Source: CAZRGV01 sp964599655 (GTDB taxonomy: Bacteria > Planctomycetota > Planctomycetia > Isosphaerales > Isosphaeraceae). Taken from it: a stretch of 25,691 nt of DNA. A model generated the notes under the pieces. It did not search any database. It had not been told where the DNA came from and saw only the letters and a list, made by a program, of their open reading frames with translations. Location: positions 1 to 25,691 of the forward strand of contig CAZRGV010000093.1 of NCBI GenBank assembly GCA_964599655.1, read 5' to 3'. Both the position numbers and the translations under genes were made by a program. Of this stretch, positions 7,202 through 16,600 are shown piece by piece; position 1 is the stretch's first letter, and each line of letters opens with the position of its first letter.

Positions 7202-7237
7202 TATAATCGGGTCATCCCCGGCCGCGGCCGCGGCCGG
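7202..7237 (+). promoter_or_regulatory. TATAAT element followed by a perfect 20-bp GC palindrome, upstream of ppiC-type gene
   Basis: TATAAT (7202-7207) is a perfect -10 box; no good -35 lies 16-18 bases upstream. Ten bases downstream, 7218-7237 is a perfect 20-bp palindrome made only of G and C (CCGGCCGCGG and its mirror). It would lie at about +4 to +23 of the transcript, where a repressor site or a stable 5' hairpin would act. A further 6-bp hairpin, CGCACC/GGTGCG (7178-7196), lies just upstream of the -10 box. The function is inferred from position only. Confidence 0.45.
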
Positions 7238-7299
7238 TCGACTCTCGGAAACTCTTGATGAGAGCCGCCTTGGACCCGATCTGTACGGAGACGTGCTCG

Positions 7300-8373
7300 A
7301 TGCGACAGTTCGCCCGAATCGGCCTGGCCGCGCTGGCGGTGGCCGCGTTTGCGCCGGTCGTCGGCGCTCAGACCAATCCCGCCGCGGCTCAGGCCAAGAC
7401 CGCCGCCAGTCCGGCGGCCGCCGCCGGGACTAACCAGGTCGTCGTGACGGTCAACGACGAGAAGGTCATGCTGCCCGAACTGATCAAGCTGCTGGGTCAG
7501 TTCCAGATTCCCCCCGGCAGCGAGCAGCGCGCCTACGACGGTGCCGTCGATCTGCTCATCAACACCAAGATCCTCGAACAGTTCCTTCGCAAGGCCAGCG
7601 TTCCCGTCACCGCCAAGGAAATCGAGGACGTCGTCGCGCAGTATCGCAAGAACCTGCAAGATCAGGGCGGAAGCCTGGAAAAGGCCCTGGCCGAGACGGC
7701 CACCACGGACAAGGAATTCCGCGATCGCATCGCGAGGTCGCTTCAGTGGAAGAAATATGTCACGGACAAGGCGACCGACGCCGAGCTGAAGAAGTACATG
7801 GAGAATAACAAGGACATCTTCAGCGGCACCCAGGTCCGCGCCAGTCATATCTTGCTGAAGGTAGCCGACAACGCCACGCCGGAGCAGAAGGAGCAGATCC
7901 GCCAGAAGCTGCTGGGGATCAAGAAGGAGATCGAAAGCGGCAAGATCAGCTTCGCCGACGCCGCCAACAAGTACTCAGAGGACGACGGCAATGTGAGCCA
8001 GCCCAGGGGTGGCGACCTCGGCTACTTCCCTCGCCGTGGGCAGTTCATCGAGCCTTTCGCCGCCGCGGCGTTCTCGATGAAGAAAGGGGCCATCTCTGAC
8101 CCAGTCGAGACCGAATATGGCTGGCATCTCATCCAGGTCACCGACCGCAAGGAGGGCCAGTTGCCCGACTTCGCGCGGTTCAAGGACGAAGTTCTGAACC
8201 AATACGCCGCCGAACTGCAAAATCAGATCGTCGATCAGCAGCGGGCCAAGGCCACGATCAAGATCGAGCCGATGCCGGCCAACCTGTTCTCCCTGATCCC
8301 CTCGGACACGGGGGCCGCGCCCGCCGCCACCGAGCAGCCCAAGGCCAAGGGGGCCGCGCCCGCCAAGCCTTGA
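7300..8373 (+). CDS. Exported PpiC/SurA-type peptidyl-prolyl cis-trans isomerase
   Basis: The protein has 357 residues. Residues 1-23 form a signal peptide (cleavage near VVGA-Q), followed by an Ala/Pro/Thr-rich linker, so the protein is expected outside the cytoplasmic membrane. A SurA-like N-terminal chaperone region (about 46-160, containing VTVNDEKV and DLLINTKIL) precedes one parvulin domain (about 178-283) with RASHILLK, FADAANKYSED, GGDLGYF and TEYGWHLIQV, all hallmarks of PpiC rotamases. The tail is Ala/Pro/Lys-rich. It probably assists folding of secreted or outer-membrane proteins. The ATG at 7300 has GGAG nine bases upstream; the alternative start at 7255 would put 15 polar residues before the signal peptide. 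It is convergent with the epimerase gene. Confidence 0.92.
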   Translation: MRQFARIGLAALAVAAFAPVVGAQTNPAAAQAKTAASPAAAAGTNQVVVTVNDEKVMLPELIKLLGQFQIPPGSEQRAYDGAVDLLINTKILEQFLRKASVPVTAKEIEDVVAQYRKNLQDQGGSLEKALAETATTDKEFRDRIARSLQWKKYVTDKATDAELKKYMENNKDIFSGTQVRASHILLKVADNATPEQKEQIRQKLLGIKKEIESGKISFADAANKYSEDDGNVSQPRGGDLGYFPRRGQFIEPFAAAAFSMKKGAISDPVETEYGWHLIQVTDRKEGQLPDFARFKDEVLNQYAAELQNQIVDQQRAKATIKIEPMPANLFSLIPSDTGAAPAATEQPKAKGAAPAKP

Positions 8374-8447
8374 ACCTCTCCAACCCGTGAAGGACCTTTC
8401 CGACCCGAAAACGGGTGAGGATGGTTGCTCCGAGATTGCGTGGGACG

Positions 8448-8505
8448 CTTCGACACGAAGGCCGCCCGGCACCGTCGCGATGCCCGGCCGGCCTTCGTGT
8501 CGAAG
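8448..8505. terminator. Bidirectional terminator hairpin with 17-bp perfect stem
   Basis: CTTCGACACGAAGGCCG (8448-8464) is perfectly inverted at 8489-8505, with a 24-base loop. It lies midway between two convergent stop codons (8373 and 8537), which fits a shared bidirectional terminator. There is no T-tract on either side, so it would not be a textbook intrinsic terminator. A smaller hairpin, ACCCG/CGGGT with AAAA loop (8403-8416), precedes it. Confidence 0.65.
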
Positions 8506-8536
8506 CCAATCGCCGTGTCGACTCGTCGCGTTTCGG

Positions 8537-9524
8537 TCAATTGAGGTCGCTTAGATCGAGCCTTCCTTGCGCGTGGAGCGTGGCGAATCGTCGATAGGTT
8601 TCCGCCACTCCGTCGGACAGAGACGTTCGAGGCAGGGTTCCGAGCCTCGCTTCGAGCCGTGAGTCGTCGAGGTCGGGGGCGATGGGGAGTTGCCGATCGC
8701 CGTGCGTGATGAGATTCGCGGCTTCAGGGNNNNNNNNNNNNNNNNACTTTGATCAGGGTCGAGACAAACGTCTCGATCGGAACGACTGTGCCCCGGACAT
8801 TGAACGCCTCGGCCCCCTGAAAGGGCGCGGTCAGCGCTCGGACGAACGTGGCCGCCACGTCGCCGACGTATTGCAGGTCTTGCAGCCCGCCGTAACTAAT
8901 CTGGTACGCACGCCCCGCGACGACCGACTTGATCGCCTTGGTCGGCTCGCTCGTCACGCCGAAGTCGCGTCCCACGCCGTAGACGGTCCAGGGCCGCAGG
9001 CCGATGCTGGTGATGCCCTGGTCCAGCCAGTAGACCTTGGCGTTCAGCTCGTTGCAAACCTTGAACGCGCCGTAATGCGTCAGCGGAGCGAGACGGACCT
9101 CATCGCCGACGGGCCCGAGGGCGTGCGGATCGGGCGGGCCGTGCACGGCGGCTGAGCTGGCGTAAACGACGCGCTGGATCTGGTCCTTGAGCGACAGGGC
9201 CGCCTCGAAGACGTTGAGCGTGCCGATCACATTGACCTTCGCTCCGAGAATCGGATTGGCGCGGCAGGTGGGTACCTGAAGGCCGGCAAGGTGCAGCAGG
9301 TGCGTGGCTCGCATACGCTTGGCCGCGTCTCGCACGGCTTCTGGCTCCGAAACATCCCCCGGCTCGAAATGGACCCGAGCTCGCTGTTCGGTGTCGAGGA
9401 GAAGTTCGAGCCGGTGCGTGTCTTCGCGGAGGTCGAAGATCCAGACCTCCTGACCGTCTTCCACCAGTTGCTTGGCGATCCACGACCCGATGCAGCCATA
9501 ACCGCCCGTCATCAAGACTCGCAC
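8537..9524 (-). CDS. NAD-dependent epimerase/dehydratase (extended SDR), interrupted by an assembly gap
   Basis: The N-terminus VRVLMTGGYGCIG is the Rossmann GxxGxxG dinucleotide motif. HLAGLQVP, VYASSAAVHG and the catalytic YGAFK (YxxxK) follow, as in extended short-chain dehydrogenases such as nucleotide-sugar epimerases. The C-terminal part lies beyond the 16-N gap: bases 8728-8540 read PEAANLITHGDRQLP and onward in an open frame to TGA at 8539-8537. The stated gap length breaks the frame; a gap of a multiple of three restores it, so I treat this as one intact gene of about 330 residues. The start is GTG at 9524, with GGAGG suitably placed upstream; earlier ATGs (9623, 9650) add residues before the Rossmann strand with no support. 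The substrate is unknown. It lies downstream of and in the same direction as the M16 peptidase. Confidence 0.85.
8730..8745. other. Assembly gap of 16 N inside the epimerase gene
   Basis: The run is 16 undetermined bases. On the minus strand the codon before it ends at 8748 (Lys), leaving two bases, and the frame after it has one leftover base at 8729. An intact gene therefore needs a gap length divisible by three; 16 is not. Confidence 0.97.
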
Positions 9525-9674
9525 GAGGGGGGCCTCCGCCTTTCCGAGGTTCGACCAGGGCTCGTCGCGGACGGCCGACACCGGAGCCGGAGCGTCCAGG
9601 CGACCGCCGTGGCATTCCTCCATTGGACCAGAGTTGCCTGCGCTAACCAAGTCGTCTCGACGAGCACGCGTCCG

Positions 9675-12473
9675 TCAATCGGCCTTCGCCCTCGGCGCGG
9701 GATCACCGTCCGGGGTCAGGAGCCGGATGTTCTGGAACCCCAGTTCCTTGAGCTTCGGTTCGACCGACTCGCGGTCGCCGACGACCAGGATGACGCGCGC
9801 CTTCGGCTCGACAACCTGGGTCATCGCCTCGAGAATTTGGTCTTTCTTCGTTGCCTGGAGCTGGTCGAGGAACGTGTCGAGGTAATCGAGCGGCAGGTGG
9901 AACCGGGCCATTTCTTCGAGAATGCCGGCAATGCTGGCCGGCGAATCGAACGTGTCGGGATAGCTTCGGGTCTCGGCCGAGACGGCCGTGCCGATCTCCT
10001 CGGCCGTGAACGGCTTCTCACCCGCGAGGGCGTCGAGCTCGGAGAGGACTTCGCGCAAGGCGGGCGCGGTGGCATCGGCTCGCACGGCCGTGCGGACCGC
10101 CCAGACGCTTCCCGACCTCCGGAATGCGAAGTAGGACCCCGCGCCGTAGGTAAACCCGTTCTTTTCGCGAAGGTTCTGGTTCAACCGGCTGAGGAAGTCG
10201 CCACCGAGGATGCGGTTGCCGATCAGGGTCGCGAAGTAGCGAGGGTCCGACCGCTCGACCCATCGCCGTCCAACGCTCACGATGCTCTGCACCGCGCCCG
10301 GTTTATCGACCAGATAGGCCACCTCTGGCCCCGTTTCCACCTGGGCGGGCGGAATCTCTCGACGAGGCGCGGCCTCGGCCTTCCATTGCCCGAGCGTCGA
10401 TTCCAGCGACTTCATCAAGGCATCGGGTTCGACGTCTCCGACCACAATCAAGATCGATCCCTTCGGAGCGACCCGGTTCTTGTGGAACTTCCGAACATCC
10501 TCCATCGTGATCGCCTTGACAGTCTCCACGTAGCCGTCGGCGGGCTGGCCGTAGGGGTGCGACTTGCCGTAAAGCAAGGCACGAAACACCCGCTGGGCGA
10601 TCCAGCCTGGGTTGTCGGGCCCTTGAAGCAAGTCGGTCAGTTGCAATTGCCGCTCGCGCTCGAAGTCCTTGGGATCGAACCGGGGCTGGGTCAGGACCTC
10701 GCCGAGAAGCGTCAGCGCCGGGTCGAGGTTCCGCTTGAGGCTGCTGAAGGCGATCGTCGTGTCGTCGATTCCCGACCCGACTCCGAGCGTCACTCCCAGC
10801 GTTTCAAGGGCCTCGGTCAGTTCGGTGGCGGTCTTGGTCCTCGTGCCCTTATCGAGCAAGCGGGCGGTCAACGTGGCCAGGCCGGTCTTGCCGGCGGGGT
10901 CGTCGGACGTGCCCGCGGGGATCAGGAGTCTCGCCGTGACGATCGGCAAGGTGGTCCAGGGGGCGATCCAGACCTCCATGCCGTTGGAGAGCGTTCGTCG
11001 CACGAACTTCGGCGGTTGAAACGGCCGGGGTTTGGACGGGCCGGGAAGGATTGACCAGTCGGGACCGCCGCGCGGAGCGCGCTCGGCGAGAGGAGGCCTC
11101 GACTCGTTCGGCTCGGGGTTCGGACCGGCCTCCACGGCCGTCGACTCATCCTTGCCCGGCTCGATCAGGAGCACGACTTTTTCGGGCGTCAGGTAGTGTC
11201 GAGCGACGCGCCGGATGTCCTCGGGCTTCACCTGGAAGTAACGTTCGATCTCCGTCTTGTAGTAGGCCGGATCGTTCTTCTGAGCGAAGCCCATCGACAG
11301 GGTGATCGCACGGCCAAGCGGCGAGGTCAGGCGCGTATATGTTCCCTTCTCATAGGTTGCTAGATACCGTTCGAGCTCGGCGGCCGTCGGCGGCTCGTTG
11401 CGAAGGCGTTCGATCTCCTCGGCGATGACCTTCTCCGACTCGGTAGGGTCCTTCCCCTCCGCCGCCGTGGCCTCGATGCGGAAGAGCCCGGCGATTTCCT
11501 TGGTTTCGTTCGTGGCGTCGACGTCCTTCGCGATTTGCCGGTCGAGAACGAGGGCCTTGTGCAGTCTCGAGGCCTCGCCACCGGCGAGGATCGACGCCAG
11601 CAGGTCGAGCGCAGGAGAGTCGGGATGGTCGTCGGCGACACTCGGCCACGCCCAGTAGACCCGAGGAAGCTGCACATCGTCGGTCTGAACGATCTTCCTC
11701 GACACCGGCGGCGACTCGGGTGCCTCGACCTTTTTCGGCTCGGGCCCGGCGACGAGCGGTCCAAAGTATTTCTCGATCAGGCTTCGGGCTTCGGCGGGGT
11801 CGAAGTCGCCGGCCAGGCAGAGCGTGGCGTTGGCCGGATGGTAGAACTCCGCGAAGAATTGCTTTAGATCATCGAGTGTGGCGTGGTTCAGATCCTTCAT
11901 CGAGCCAATGACCGACCACGAGTACGGGTGGCCCTTGGGAAAGACGTTGGCCAGCAGGGTTTCCTCCGCCAGGCCGTAGGGCACGTTCTCGTAGCTTTGC
12001 CGCCGCTCGTTTTTGACCACCTCGCGCTCGGTGTCGAACTTCGACTGGTCGAGCGCCGAGGGCAGGAACGCCAGCCGATCGGCTTCCAGGTAAAGGGCCC
12101 GTTCGAGGAAGTTGCTCGGCACCGTCTCGAAGTAGACGGTCATATCTTCGCTGGTGAAGGCGTTCGACTGCGCCCCGGTTTCCTGCAAGGGGATATCATA
12201 GTTGGGAACGTGCTTGGTGCCACGGAACATCATGTGCTCGAAAAAGTGCGCGAAGCCGGTTCGCCCGGCCCGTTCGTTCTTGGAGCCGACGTGGTAGGCG
12301 ACGCAGACCGTGACCCGCGGCACGGTTGTGTCGCGATGCAGCACGACTTTCAGGCCATTCGGCAGGCGGTACGACTCGATCGCGAGGGTCGGAGCGTGGG
12401 CGGTCTCGTCGTCGGCCCTGGCCATCGGAGCGAGCAGCAGCAACGGGAGCACGAGGGCGATTCGTGGGGCCAT
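9675..12473 (-). CDS. Exported two-domain M16 (pitrilysin/insulinase) zinc peptidase
   Basis: The protein has 932 residues with a signal peptide (1-20, cleavage near ARA-DD). The first M16 unit contains the inverted zinc motif HFFEH (His76, Glu79, His80) and the third ligand Glu156 in EREVVKNER, 76 residues on, so it is catalytically complete. The second unit (about 505-925) has the same fold signals (RTLSNGMEVWIAP, GTSDDPAGKTGLATLTARLL) but no HxxEH, as usual for the inactive partner half. RREKNGFTYG-type sequence (LREKNGFTYGAGSYF) marks the C-terminal substrate-binding part. The two halves form a closed chamber that degrades unfolded peptides, here probably in the periplasm. The ATG at 12473 begins directly at the signal peptide; the upstream ATG at 12530 would add 19 polar residues. 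Confidence 0.93.
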   Translation of the reverse strand: MAPRIALVLPLLLLAPMARADDETAHAPTLAIESYRLPNGLKVVLHRDTTVPRVTVCVAYHVGSKNERAGRTGFAHFFEHMMFRGTKHVPNYDIPLQETGAQSNAFTSEDMTVYFETVPSNFLERALYLEADRLAFLPSALDQSKFDTEREVVKNERRQSYENVPYGLAEETLLANVFPKGHPYSWSVIGSMKDLNHATLDDLKQFFAEFYHPANATLCLAGDFDPAEARSLIEKYFGPLVAGPEPKKVEAPESPPVSRKIVQTDDVQLPRVYWAWPSVADDHPDSPALDLLASILAGGEASRLHKALVLDRQIAKDVDATNETKEIAGLFRIEATAAEGKDPTESEKVIAEEIERLRNEPPTAAELERYLATYEKGTYTRLTSPLGRAITLSMGFAQKNDPAYYKTEIERYFQVKPEDIRRVARHYLTPEKVVLLIEPGKDESTAVEAGPNPEPNESRPPLAERAPRGGPDWSILPGPSKPRPFQPPKFVRRTLSNGMEVWIAPWTTLPIVTARLLIPAGTSDDPAGKTGLATLTARLLDKGTRTKTATELTEALETLGVTLGVGSGIDDTTIAFSSLKRNLDPALTLLGEVLTQPRFDPKDFERERQLQLTDLLQGPDNPGWIAQRVFRALLYGKSHPYGQPADGYVETVKAITMEDVRKFHKNRVAPKGSILIVVGDVEPDALMKSLESTLGQWKAEAAPRREIPPAQVETGPEVAYLVDKPGAVQSIVSVGRRWVERSDPRYFATLIGNRILGGDFLSRLNQNLREKNGFTYGAGSYFAFRRSGSVWAVRTAVRADATAPALREVLSELDALAGEKPFTAEEIGTAVSAETRSYPDTFDSPASIAGILEEMARFHLPLDYLDTFLDQLQATKKDQILEAMTQVVEPKARVILVVGDRESVEPKLKELGFQNIRLLTPDGDPAPRAKAD

Positions 12474-12543
12474 GAGTACGGCGCGTCCCTTCGAGGAAGC
12501 CAGTCGATCGGGTCCGGGTTCCGATTCCAAAATCGCCAGGATT

Positions 12544-12565
12544 CCACCGACCGATCGATCGGTGG
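12544..12565. terminator. Hairpin between PP2C and M16 genes
   Basis: CCACCGA (12544-12550) and TCGGTGG (12559-12565) form a perfect 7-bp stem with an 8-base loop, 79 bases after the PP2C stop in the direction of transcription. It may end the upstream transcript or be a leader element of the peptidase gene. Confidence 0.4.
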
Positions 12566-12644
12566 TCCGGGCAACTCGGTATTGTGATCGGAGCCCCCGG
12601 CATCGGCAACCCGGCGGTCCTCGCCTGTGGGGCTTGGGTGTGGC

Positions 12645-13559
12645 TCAGGCCGGAGCGTCGATGTGGTAACGGCCCACGAGAACGGTCACGTTGTCCGGCC
12701 CGCCGCCTTCCAGCGCCTGCTCGACCAGACGTCGGCAGGCCTCGTGAGGGTCGCTCGCGTGGGCGGCGAGGGTCTCGGCGATCTCGGCGTCCTTGACCAG
12801 CTCGGTCAGGCCGTCGGAGCAGAGCAGCACGATGTCGCCGTCCTCGAGGCGGACCTTGTGGATCTCGGCGCTGACGCCATCGATGGGCCCGCCGACCACG
12901 TTCGTGACCACGTTGCGGCGGTGATACCTTCTGGCCTCCTCGGGAGAAAGCCGGCCGCTCTCGATCAAGAGCTGAACCAGTGTGTGGTCGTTCGTGATCT
13001 GGAACAGCGAACCGTCGCGGAAAATGTACGCCCGGGAGTCGCCGGCGTGAGCGATGAACAGGTCATCGCCCACGCTGAACGCAACCGTCAAGGTCGTGCC
13101 CATACCGGCCAGCGAGGCGTGGTCCTGGGCGGTCTGAAGGATCATTCGGTCGGCCCGCTTCAGCGCCTCTCGCAACTCGGCTTTCAGCTCCGACTCGTCG
13201 TCGCCTCCGAGATGAAGGAACCACTTGACCGCATTGAGGACGAAGTCTTCCACGCTCTCGATGGCCATGCGGCTGGCCTGATCGCCGCCCGAGACGCCGC
13301 CCATGCCGTCGGCGACGACCATCAGGTACCCTTCCTCGTCGGCGAACCGGGTGGTTCCCTGGCCGACGAGGTTCGTTTCACAGATGCGCATCGACTTGCA
13401 GAGCCGAGCGATCAGGTAGTGATCCTCGTTCCGGGCTCGAACCTTCCCGACGTGCGACTCGGCCCCGAAGCAAAACGAGACGCGATGCGGCCGGGGTCTG
13501 ACGGGCTCATACTCGCCCGTCGAATCGGCCTGAAGACTCGTCGAGGTATCGTCGGCCAT
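12645..13559 (-). CDS. PP2C-family serine/threonine protein phosphatase
   Basis: The protein has 304 residues in one domain, soluble, with no signal peptide. All metal-binding and core motifs of bacterial PP2C (Stp/PrpC type) are present in order: RARNEDHY, VVADGMGGVSGG, GMGTTLT, AHAGDSRAY, DGDIVLLCSDGLTE and GGPDNVTVL. It should therefore be an active Mn/Mg-dependent phosphatase that removes phosphate from Ser/Thr, usually opposing Hanks-type kinases. No kinase gene is in the window. It lies 86 bases downstream of the RND pump on the same strand, so read-through from the efflux unit is possible but not shown. The ATG at 13559 has a GAGG nearby. A segment between NEDHY and VADGMGG (about residues 49-80) is longer than in the smallest family members, as in other Stp-like enzymes. 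Confidence 0.93.
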   Translation of the reverse strand: MADDTSTSLQADSTGEYEPVRPRPHRVSFCFGAESHVGKVRARNEDHYLIARLCKSMRICETNLVGQGTTRFADEEGYLMVVADGMGGVSGGDQASRMAIESVEDFVLNAVKWFLHLGGDDESELKAELREALKRADRMILQTAQDHASLAGMGTTLTVAFSVGDDLFIAHAGDSRAYIFRDGSLFQITNDHTLVQLLIESGRLSPEEARRYHRRNVVTNVVGGPIDGVSAEIHKVRLEDGDIVLLCSDGLTELVKDAEIAETLAAHASDPHEACRRLVEQALEGGGPDNVTVLVGRYHIDAPA

Positions 13560-13645
13560 GATCTCGGACCTCGTCTCGGGGGGAAAAACGACGTCGAGCC
13601 ACTTCGGGACGAATCGGCAAAGAAGAAACCGTTACGTAAGACCGA

Positions 13646-16600
13646 TCAGGCGTACGTTTCGGCCGGCTCCTTGATCGAGGGCGCGGGCGAAGGCAAAGAC
13701 TCCGGATGCTCCTGACGCGGAGTCGTGTCCACCGAGAATCGGATGCCGATCCGCCGCGTGAAGTTCACCCACATGTCGAGCAACGCGTAGAAGACCGGCG
13801 TGACGATCAGCGCCAGCACGAGCGACAGCAACTGACCGCCGATGATGACCTTCGCCATGCTCGCCCGAGCACCAGCCCCCGGGCCTTGCCCCAGCGCGAT
13901 CGGGATCATCGCCGCGACGAGCATCACCGTCGTCATCAAGATCGGCCGCAGCCGGGTGTGGTTGGCCTCGATGATCGCGGATCGGCGATCCATGCCCCTC
14001 GCCCGAAGCTGGTTCGTCGCGTCGACCTGGAGAATGCCGTTCTTCTTGACGATGCCGACCAGCATGAAGAGGCCGAACATCGCGTAAATGTCCATGGGTG
14101 TCTCGAAGAGAACCAGCGAGAGCAGGCCGAACGGAATGGTCACCGGCAGGGCCATCAAGATCGCGATCGGCTGCATCCAGCTTTCGAACTGCGCGGCGAG
14201 AATCAGGTACATGAACACAATCGATAGTACGAACGCGATCATGAAATAATAGCCGGTTTCACCCAGCGTTTTGGCCTGACCGCTGACTTCAAAGGCGAAC
14301 TGGGGAGGCAGCTTCATGTCCTCGAGGATCTTGGTCGAGCGGTTGACCGCTTCGCCCAGGGGAATGCCTTCGGGGTTGCCCAGCACGGTGACGATCCGCT
14401 GGCGATTGAGCCGCTCGATCTCGGTGGGGCCTCGTTCCTCGCGGAGCCGCGCGACGCTGGCCAGTTGCACGAGCCCGGCCTTGGTCGAGGGGATCGTCAT
14501 CTTATAAAGGTCTTCGGAGGAGGCGCGGTCAAACTTCTCGGCGCGAAGCCAGACGTCGTACTGTTCGCCGCCGTCGCGGAACGTCGACACCGGCAGGCCG
14601 CCGACGAGGATGCGGAGGCTGTCGGCGATCGTGGCGACCTGCACGCCGAGGTCACTCGCGGCGTCGCGGTCGATGGCCACCTGAACCTCGGGCTTTCGGA
14701 GCGAGAGCGTGGTGTCGAGGTCGGTCATCCCGCCCGTCTTGGCCAGGCCGTCCTTGAGTCGCTCGGCATATTCCGCCAGCTTCTCGAGATCCGGCCCCGA
14801 GAGGTTCATCTGGAAAATCTGGGGACGACGACCGCCCTGGAAGGCCGAGACGTCGTTGACACTGACGCGAAGGTCGGGGTAATCCGTCAGCAACTCGCGC
14901 GCTTTCTGCTGAACCGCGAATTGAGTGTATTCGCGTTCTTCGAGATCCTTCATGCGAACATAGATCGTTCCCCGCGTTACGTCTCCTTGCCCCTTGACCT
15001 GTCGACCACCGGCGAACGAGCCGATCGTCGTGAACAGGTGGACGGTTCCGGGCAGGGTCTTCAGGCGGCCTTCCAGCTCTCGCACGATCTTGTCCGTTTG
15101 CTCGAGCGCGTAGCCTTCGGGCATCGTGAAGCTGACCTCGTACTCGCTCTGGTCGTCTCGGGGGATGAGCGAGAAGCCCATGATGCGGCCGATCGGCACG
15201 GTGCTCATGATGACCAGCACGGTCAAGACGACGACCAGGAACTTGAACCGCAAGGCCCCTCGAAGCACCAGGCCGTAGCTGCCGTCGATCAGCCGGTAGA
15301 TCAGCCCCGACTTGCTCGAGGCGTGTCCCGCCTCGGCCGGCTCGAGCTTGAGGAACCGGCTGCAGAGCATCGGAGTCAGGGTGAACGAGACGAACAGGCT
15401 CATCGCCACGGCGAAGGCGACCGTGAGCCCGAAGCTGGAGAAGAAGCGCCCGACGATGCCCCCCATGAAGGCGATCGGCAGGAAAATGACGATCAGCGAC
15501 AGGCTGGTCGCCAGCACCGCCAGCGCGATTTCCTTGGTCCCCACGCGCGAAGCGGTCATGCCGTCCATGCCGTCTTCTTCCATGTGCCGGAAGATGTTTT
15601 CGTGAACGACCACCGCGTCGTCGATGACGATACCGATTGCCAGGATCAGGCCGAGCATCGTGATGTTGTTAAGCGTGAAGCCCATCATGCTCATGAACAG
15701 GAAGGTCGGAATGATCGAGGTCGGTATCGCCAGCGTTGCGATGAGGGTCGTTCGCCAGTCGCGGATGAACAGCAAAATGGTGGCCGAGACGAGCACGGCG
15801 GCCAGCAAGAGGTGGAACTTCACATCCTCGATCGACTTGCGAATGAACCGGGACTGATCGCGGATGATCTCGAAGCTGATATCCGGCGGCAGGGTCGGCT
15901 GGATTTCCTCGATGCGTTTGAGAATCGCGTCGGCAACCTGGACGGTGTTCGTTCCCGACTGCTTCTGGACCACGAGGCTCACGGCGTTGGCGCCGTCGAG
16001 CCGTGCGAGTGAACGGGGCTCTTCGTACGAGTCGGCCGCGCGACCGAGGTCCTTGATCCGAACGAGGTAGCCCTTACGGTTGGCGACGATCAGATTATTG
16101 AATTCCTCGGCCGTGCTGAGCCGGCCGAGCGTGCGAAGGACCAGCTCGCGAGGCCCTTGGTCGATCCGGCCGCCCGGCACTTCCAGGTTCTGCTGCACGA
16201 GGGCCGTACGGACGTCGGCGATCGACAGACCGTACGCGGCCAGCTTGTCGGTGTCGATGGTCACGTTGATGGCCCGGGTCCGGCCGCCGACCAGGCTGAC
16301 CGCGCCAACGCCGTTGACCGTTTCCAGCCGCTCCTTGATCCGCTTGCGAGCCAGTTCGGTCACCTCGCGGAAGTCGCGACGGCCCGAGATGGCGATCGTC
16401 ATGACCGGCATCGCGTCGGTTTCGAACTTGTCGACGATGGGAGTCTCGGTGCCGTCGGGAAGGTCGGCGAGGATCGTGTTGACCTTATCCCGCACCTCCT
16501 GCGTGCCGACGTCGCCGTTCTTCGAGAGCTGGAACTGAACCGTGACGACCGAGACGCCCTCCGAGGTGGTCGACCGCAGTTCCTCAATGCCGCTGATCGT

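Noticed and set aside
8730..8745. Frameshifted or pseudogene call for the epimerase
   Set aside because: Conserved C-terminal sequence resumes in a clean frame to a proper stop after the N run; the apparent shift is due to the arbitrary gap length.
9291..11054. Long plus-strand open frame (587 codons) opposite the M16 peptidase
   Set aside because: It is antisense to the peptidase and epimerase genes, which carry clear catalytic motifs; the long frame is an effect of high GC at third positions and its translation has no recognisable domain.
14465..16012. Long plus-strand open frame (515 codons) opposite the RND pump
   Set aside because: It is antisense to the pump; the translation is rich in His/Asp/Arg/Gln with no domain or signal, typical of the complement of a membrane-protein gene.
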